Below are positions 60,001 to 64,000 of a stretch of 64,000 bases of DNA, piece after piece; within the stretch, counting starts at the first letter, position 1; each line of letters opens with the position of its first letter. A program made the position numbers and the translations under genes. The DNA comes from Ottowia flava (lineage in GTDB: Bacteria; Pseudomonadota; Gammaproteobacteria; Burkholderiales; Burkholderiaceae_C). The notes beneath the pieces were generated by a model. The model searched no databases and had not been told where the DNA came from. It was given only the letters and a program-made list of their open reading frames with translations. The stretch spans positions 62,001 through 126,000 of the forward strand of contig NZ_JBHUEJ010000008.1 in NCBI RefSeq assembly GCF_042680565.1. The letters run 5' to 3'.

Positions 60001-62396
60001 CGTTGCCCAACCCTGTGGTGCTGACGCTGCCGGTGGCCGATATGGCGGTTCTAGAGCGTTACGAGGGTATGCGGGTCGAGATGCGTCCGGCCAGCGGTCA
60101 ACTGGTCGTGACCGACACCCAAACGCTGGGCCGATACGGTACCGTGACACTCAGCGTCGGCCAGCCGCAGGTGCAGTTCACCGAAGCGAATGCCCCCAGT
60201 ACCAGCGGTTTTGAGGCCTTTGTTAAGGCTACCCAGCGTGGCCAGATCATCCTGGACGATGGCCTCAGTGTGCAGAATCCGCCCATCGTGTATGGCCGCA
60301 ATGGCCAGCCGCTGTCGGCTGCCAACACGCTGCGCGCGGGCGATTCCGTGGCCAGCGTAGTGGGGGTGCTGGACCAGTTTGTTGACTCAGCCGCCGCTGC
60401 GCACGAAACCAGCTACCGCGTGCAGCCGACCGTTGCACCCAGCTTCAGCGGGCCGGAGCGACCGACCGCAGCGGACTTCAAGGCGGCCATGGGTGCGGCG
60501 GGCCTGAAGATCGCGTCGGCCAACGTGCTCAACTACTTCAATGTGACGGGCGCTACCACTGGCTCCTCGCAAGTCAAGTTCAATACTCCTTTGGGCAACT
60601 CGCAGGGCATTCGTGGCGCCAACAACGCGCAGGAACTGGAGCGTCAACGCGCCAAGATCGTCGCCAACCTGATTGGGCTGGACGCTGACGTCTATGGCTT
60701 GATGGAAGTGCAGAACAACGGCTTTGGCGCTGCCAGCGCGCTGAAAGACTTGACCGACGCCCTGAATGCCAGCTCAGACAAGCCGGCTGGCGCGCGCTAC
60801 GACTACGTCAAGGCCCCGTTCAAGGAAGGCGCGGCGCAGGTGGCGGGCGCCGGGTCGGACGCCATCACCGTGGCCTTGGTCTACAGGAGCGACCGGGTCG
60901 AACCTGCAGGCATGGCCGCTGTGGCCAGCCCGGCAACGTACCCGGCTTTTGACGGAACAGTGGGCGGCAGTCGCGTGCCGATTGCACAGACTTTTGCCGT
61001 GCCGATGGGCGCCGGAGCGACCGATCAGGTCACCGTCGTGGTGAACCACTTCAAGTCCAAGGGCAGCGTGCTGGCGGGTGCTGGCAACGACGACCAGGGC
61101 GACGGCCAAGGTGCCAACAATGCTGCGCGTGTCATGGCGGCCAATCAGCTCAAGAGCTGGCTCGACACCAATCCCACTGGCGCCACCAGCAGCAATATCG
61201 TGCTCGTCGGCGACTTCAACGCCTATGGCAAGGAGCAGCCGATCACGACGCTGGAGGGCTACGGCTTCATCAAGGTCAGCCACGGCGATTCATACTCGTT
61301 CGACGGTCTGTGGGGCTCGCTGGACCACATCTTCGTCAGCGCCGGCTTGCAGCCGCGCGTCGGCAATGTGGTCAAGTGGGCCATCAACGCGCAGGAGCCG
61401 GTCGCGCTGGACTACAACACCGAATTCAACAAGCCCGCGAGCTTCTACGCGCCGACGCCCTACCGATCCAGCGACCACAACCCGATCGTGCTGGGGTTGT
61501 CGATGGGCAATTTGCCGCCTGCCATCACCGGCGTTCCGACCACGCCGCGCACCGTGGTCGCGGGTGAGGCGTTCGGCCTGGACGGATTGACCGTCTCAGA
61601 CCCTGAAGCTGGGGTCTTGACGCTGACGATCACCGCCAGCAACGCCCGCCTGCTGGGCCTGACCGACGCGGATACCTCCCAACCAGGTCTGCAACTGCAG
61701 GGCACGCCAACGCAGATCAACGCGCTGCTGGCGCAGGCGGCAGTCATCGCCGATGCCGCTGGCGCGGCCCTCACGTTCACGTTGACCGATGGCGCCAATG
61801 CGCCCGTCGTGGCGCAAATGGCGTTCAACGTGACGCCACCGACCACGGTCGACCCGGCCAACCAGTTCAACCTGGGCACGTCAGGGCAACAGCCGGTGAC
61901 GGGCACGGTTACCGGTGGTGGCGCGACCTGCCGCGTGGTGCCGTCGCCGCAGGTGCTGACGCCAGCCGCCGCAGGTGCGCAGGGCCTTCCTCGCCCCGAC
62001 GTCAGTCTGCCTTACGGGATGTTCTCGCTGCGCACGCAGAATTGCGACCAGGGTGCGATGGTGACCGTCAAGCTCAGCTTCCCAGGCGCGCTGCCGGCGG
62101 GTGCCGAGTACTGGAAATGGGGCAAGAGCGCCGACAACACCAGCGCACACTGGTACCCACTGCCGGCCAGCATTCAGGGCAACATGGTCACCTTTGCCCT
62201 GCGCGACGGTGGCCTGGGCGACGACGACCTGCGTGTAGACGGCAACATCGTCGACCCTGGCGCGCTGGTGGTGGCCGCGGACGTCGGCCCCACGCCTGTG
62301 CCAACGCTGGGACAGTGGGCGCTGCTGCTGCTGGCCGTTTTCCTGACGGGACTTGCGCGCGGCGGCCTGGCGGGCGATGCCCGCCGCCGCGGCTGA
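57024..62396 (+). CDS. giant secreted multidomain nuclease (ExeM/NucH-like) with IPTL-CTERM tail
   Basis: A 1790-residue exported protein. After a signal peptide (SLVGLAWLFVLACSGAHAAP) comes a beta-sandwich region to about 240, a DUF3616-like beta-propeller part (245-570), an SbsA-type Ig domain (TTPPALQSSTPAAGAIGVDP, 575-690), a lamin-tail domain (LITEVNSNAAGGDFFELYN, 690-810), an OB-like region (890-1145), and an endonuclease/exonuclease/phosphatase domain (1160-1485) with LKIASANVLNYF, DADVYGLMEVQNNG, VLVGDFNAYG and SSDHNPIVLGL. Then follow a cadherin-like domain, a choice-of-anchor region (to about 1755) and the tail VPTLGQWALLLLA with basic end RRRG, an IPTL-CTERM sorting signal. The GTG at 57024 has AGGAGGG upstream; ATG 57045 is the alternative. 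It likely degrades extracellular DNA for nutrients or biofilm control. Confidence 0.9.
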   Translation: MFRCHSHMSKSLVGLAWLFVLACSGAHAAPIAFNGSYAQQFDTLATSGSANTWVNDETVPGWHLFKHDKSSVATYRADSGTANNGAFYSYGSSGATERALGGVGSGSFEGYIALAAINTTGATINALNVRFDGEQWRNGGNTSAHTMKLEYGIGSTFADVATWTAAGAAFDWSSPVNTATAAAVDGNVAGRVPDVGGTLSSLSWAPGATLWLRWVETNDAGSDHGLAIDNLRLTTGAGANVFTPPAGTAFGSSDASTAIALDADWMVVGDDEANVLRVYPRAGGAAVREWSYGSLLGIGSSELDLEASTRIGNRLYFTGSHSNKKDGSEANNREHLFAVDVTGTGAGATFAYVAQYGGLEQALVSWDGGNAHGKGANYFGLAASSGNGVVPEASNGFSIEGMAATASGHLLLGFRAPQASAALRTRALLVPLTNPAAVLTGAAPMFGAPIELDLGGRGVRSIERTDDGKFLIIAGPAGSATASASSSNFALYVWDGSSTTAQRLDNALDSLLVATGGSFETLVSPSSTAAGTRVQLLQDNGDTVWPGRTKPSKDLAPGDQQFTGNWITLSNPVAVDTTPPALQSSTPAAGAIGVDPSTSIQLVFSEPVRNGGGSFELRAGGTLISTLPAGDTSLATFSGNTLTLRPPAGLSPNAAYVLAAVGNPVVDQAGNAWVSSNLTFTTGAPPPLTRTVLITEVNSNAAGGDFFELYNYGRTPVNLANWRWTDNSEAFSGGKVFPPNTTLAPGKALVVASETDAVAFCAAWGLASCDGVIRVSGKGLGKGDAVLLYDPNGQLVTALNYGSTSVYGANPSQSGAEAPPVADSHAGPAFAAAGTSIGNGVSAVWDGQSTRAPRYVPAAVGVAGGFAQPGQAANIGSPGTPGGAPPTSAITLISAIQGTGEASPKLGASVTVRAVVTAFRPGLSGFFLQEEAADSDGNEETSEGIFVFYGGTNPGVTDATVGQVVELKAVVGEYRNQTQLTNVTGFEVKGPAALPNPVVLTLPVADMAVLERYEGMRVEMRPASGQLVVTDTQTLGRYGTVTLSVGQPQVQFTEANAPSTSGFEAFVKATQRGQIILDDGLSVQNPPIVYGRNGQPLSAANTLRAGDSVASVVGVLDQFVDSAAAAHETSYRVQPTVAPSFSGPERPTAADFKAAMGAAGLKIASANVLNYFNVTGATTGSSQVKFNTPLGNSQGIRGANNAQELERQRAKIVANLIGLDADVYGLMEVQNNGFGAASALKDLTDALNASSDKPAGARYDYVKAPFKEGAAQVAGAGSDAITVALVYRSDRVEPAGMAAVASPATYPAFDGTVGGSRVPIAQTFAVPMGAGATDQVTVVVNHFKSKGSVLAGAGNDDQGDGQGANNAARVMAANQLKSWLDTNPTGATSSNIVLVGDFNAYGKEQPITTLEGYGFIKVSHGDSYSFDGLWGSLDHIFVSAGLQPRVGNVVKWAINAQEPVALDYNTEFNKPASFYAPTPYRSSDHNPIVLGLSMGNLPPAITGVPTTPRTVVAGEAFGLDGLTVSDPEAGVLTLTITASNARLLGLTDADTSQPGLQLQGTPTQINALLAQAAVIADAAGAALTFTLTDGANAPVVAQMAFNVTPPTTVDPANQFNLGTSGQQPVTGTVTGGGATCRVVPSPQVLTPAAAGAQGLPRPDVSLPYGMFSLRTQNCDQGAMVTVKLSFPGALPAGAEYWKWGKSADNTSAHWYPLPASIQGNMVTFALRDGGLGDDDLRVDGNIVDPGALVVAADVGPTPVPTLGQWALLLLAVFLTGLARGGLAGDARRRG

Positions 62397-62407
62397 CACC
62401 GTAGGTG

Positions 62408-62447
62408 CGAAGGCCTGGTGCTGCGGCGGCGCAGGCGCCGGCCTTCG
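62408..62447. terminator. hairpin between the nuclease and ABC ATPase genes
   Basis: CGAAGGCC and GGCCTTCG form a perfect eight-base stem around a GC-rich 24-base loop, in the gap between two convergent genes. There is no T run, so it may only slow polymerase or protect RNA ends. Confidence 0.4.
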
Positions 62448-62453
62448 GTTCCG

Positions 62454-63257
62454 TCAGATCTCAGGTACGGAAGCCAGCAGCGTGCGCGTGTAGTCGTGCT
62501 GCGGCGCCTGCAGCACCTGGCGCACCGGCCCGTGTTCGACGATCAGGCCACCTTTCATCACCGCGACGTCGGTGCACAGGTGGCTGACCACAGCCAGATC
62601 GTGGCTGATGAAGAGGAAGGTCACGCCCTGCTGGTCGCGCAGGTCCGCCATCAGGTTCAGCACCTGGGCCTGCACCGACACGTCCAGCGCGCTCACGGCT
62701 TCATCAGCGACGATGAGCCTGGGCCGCGTGATGAGCGCCCGCGCAATGGCGATGCGCTGGCGCTGGCCGCCGGAAAATTCGTGGGGGTACTTGTCCAGCG
62801 CGTCGGTGCGCAGGCCGACGGCGGTGAGCGCTTCGGCCGCGCGGTTGCGCTGCTGGGTGCGGCTGGCGCGCTCCAGCGCCGCTGCGGGCTCAGCCACCGT
62901 GCGCCAGATGGCGCGGCGCGGGTCGAGTGAGCCGTAGGGGTCCTGGAACACCATCTGGAAGTCGCGCCGCGCCGCGCGCAAAGCCTGGGGCGACAAGGTG
63001 TTCAGGTTCTTGCCTCCAAACAGCACCTCGCCAGAGCTTGGTGCTTCCAGCGCCATCGCCAGCCGCGCCAGTGTGCTCTTGCCCGAGCCGGATTCACCCA
63101 CGATGCCCATGCTGCGCCCGGCCGTGACTTGCAGCGATACGCCGCGCAGCGCCTGCACAGCGCCCGCCGGTTGGAACAGCGATTCGCGTGGCAGCGGGTA
63201 GTTGCGCGTCACATCGCGCAATTCGAGCAGAAACGGGCTTTGGCCTTTGTCCATCAT
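62454..63257 (-). CDS. peptide ABC transporter ATP-binding protein (DppF/OppF type)
   Basis: A 267-residue ATPase with Walker A GIVGESGSGKSTLARLAM, Q loop MVFQDPYGSLDPRR, signature EFSGGQRQRIAIARALI and Walker B LIVADEAVSALDVSVQA. The Q-loop wording and the length identify the F-type subunit of peptide/nickel importers. It overlaps the upstream ATPase gene by four bases (ATGA). It presumably works with the upstream DppD-like subunit and permeases outside the window, and perhaps the binding protein at 55413-56900. Confidence 0.93.
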   Translation of the reverse strand: MMDKGQSPFLLELRDVTRNYPLPRESLFQPAGAVQALRGVSLQVTAGRSMGIVGESGSGKSTLARLAMALEAPSSGEVLFGGKNLNTLSPQALRAARRDFQMVFQDPYGSLDPRRAIWRTVAEPAAALERASRTQQRNRAAEALTAVGLRTDALDKYPHEFSGGQRQRIAIARALITRPRLIVADEAVSALDVSVQAQVLNLMADLRDQQGVTFLFISHDLAVVSHLCTDVAVMKGGLIVEHGPVRQVLQAPQHDYTRTLLASVPEI

Positions 63258-64000
63258 GCGCGAGCAGCTACGGTTTCAGGAGCATGCAAGACCACGTCGG
63301 CTCTGCTGCACCGGAAGCTGTGATCACCTTCCAGGGGCACCACCGGAGGCTCATCGGTGGCGCAGGCGTCTTCGGTGAAGGCGCAGCGACCGGCAAACGG
63401 GCAGCCGGGCGGCAGGGCGAACAAGTCGGGCACGGTGCCGGGAATGGTCGGCAGGCGTTCGCTGCGATGTGCCACCAGGCGCTGCGCCAGGCTGGGCCGC
63501 GCCGCCAGCAGGCCGCGCGTATACGGGTGGGCGGGGTGCGCAAACACGGCATCGGCCGACCCGCGTTCGACCACGCTGCCGCCGTACATCACCAGCATGC
63601 GGCGCACGTTCTGCGCGATCAGGCCCAGGTCGTGCGATATCAGGATCAACGCCATTCCGCGTTCGGCCACCAGCTCGGCGATCAGTTTCAGGATCTGCTT
63701 TTGCACGGTGACGTCCAGCGCCGTGGTCGGCTCGTCGGCGATCAGCACGTCGGGCGCGCAGGCCAGCGCCAAGGCGATCATGATGCGCTGGCGCTGGCCG
63801 CCGGAAAACTGGTGTGGGTAGCTGTCGAAGCGGCGCGCTGGGTCGGGGATGCCGACGCGCGTAAGCAGCGCCAGGGCACGCGCGCGCGCCTCGGCCATAG
63901 GCAGGCGCTGGTGCAGGCGCAGCGGCTCCATGACCTGATGGCCGATGCGGTGCACCGGGTTCAGCGCCGTCATGGGCTCCTGAAAAATCATGGCGATGCG
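63254..64000 (-). CDS. peptide ABC transporter ATP-binding protein (DppD/OppD type), N-terminus cut by the window
   Basis: About 249 residues are visible; the N-terminus with Walker A lies beyond the right edge. Visible are the Q loop MIFQEPMTALNPVHRIGHQV, signature QFSGGQRQRIMIALALA, Walker B VLIADEPTTALDVTVQ and the C-terminal CPFAGRCAFTEDAC, a cysteine-bearing segment typical of D-type subunits, which can hold an Fe-S cluster. It is co-transcribed with the F-type ATPase just downstream. Confidence 0.92.
   Translation of the reverse strand, partial: RIAMIFQEPMTALNPVHRIGHQVMEPLRLHQRLPMAEARARALALLTRVGIPDPARRFDSYPHQFSGGQRQRIMIALALACAPDVLIADEPTTALDVTVQKQILKLIAELVAERGMALILISHDLGLIAQNVRRMLVMYGGSVVERGSADAVFAHPAHPYTRGLLAARPSLAQRLVAHRSERLPTIPGTVPDLFALPPGCPFAGRCAFTEDACATDEPPVVPLEGDHSFRCSRADVVLHAPETVAARA

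Overview
The window is chromosomal DNA of a high-GC betaproteobacterium, most likely Burkholderiales, family Comamonadaceae. The signs are the gene content and order (rpsF-priB-rpsR-rplI, a full isc operon, rnm/yciO/trpS), a mobR/mobA pair like that of Comamonas testosteroni, an IPTL-type C-terminal sorting signal, and many copies of a short repeat with the core TAGCTGCCTGCGCAG that I associate with this family. The genus cannot be fixed from the sequence alone.

Layout. 1-7.7 kb: HerA-like ATPase fragment, yebC, a tiny lipoprotein, purD, then the tightly packed run hemF-nadD-rsfS-rlmH-maf-rng. 7.7-12.5 kb: msbA on the minus strand, then tolB-pal-cpoB. 12.6-19.5 kb: ribosomal operon rpsF-priB-rpsR-rplI, dnaB, an aromatic/aspartate aminotransferase and uvrB. 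19.6-27.4 kb: a BON-domain lipoprotein, then the Fe-S assembly operon iscR-iscS-iscU-(cupin)-iscA-(small Cys-rich protein)-hscB-hscA-fdx, followed by dnaQ. 27.4-28.8 kb: tRNA-Val(CAC), tRNA-His(GUG) and a broken integrase, i.e. the scar of an integrated element.

28.8-41.3 kb is the accessory, catabolic part. It holds a MarR/tautomerase pair with matching operators; a minus-strand cassette of flavin hydroxylase, DUF2783 protein, VOC dioxygenase and fumarylacetoacetase with a divergent MarR regulator; a DEAD-box RNA helicase with a leader of about 400 nt; a lone DUF3427-like domain protein; a D-2-hydroxyacid-type FAD dehydrogenase; and mobR/mobA for 3-hydroxybenzoate 4-hydroxylation. 41.3-49.2 kb: DUF2069 protein and YihY back to back, an alpha/beta hydrolase, an O-acetylhomoserine sulfhydrylase, a CBS protein, aroC, and a convergent, overlapping histidine kinase/response regulator pair. 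49.3-55.2 kb (minus strand): trpS with an extra C-terminal domain, an M50 protease, YciO, an EamA transporter, an Rnm-type PHP phosphatase and an amidase. 55.4-64 kb: peptide ABC transporter genes, split by a plus-strand gene for a 1790-residue secreted multidomain nuclease.

The most unusual threads are the dispersed repeat (14 copies recognised, several supplying codons or stop codons to genes), the two extra genes inside the isc operon, the VOC/FAH/DUF2783 ring-cleavage cassette, and the giant IPTL-tailed nuclease. I saw no CRISPR array, rRNA or intact insertion sequence.
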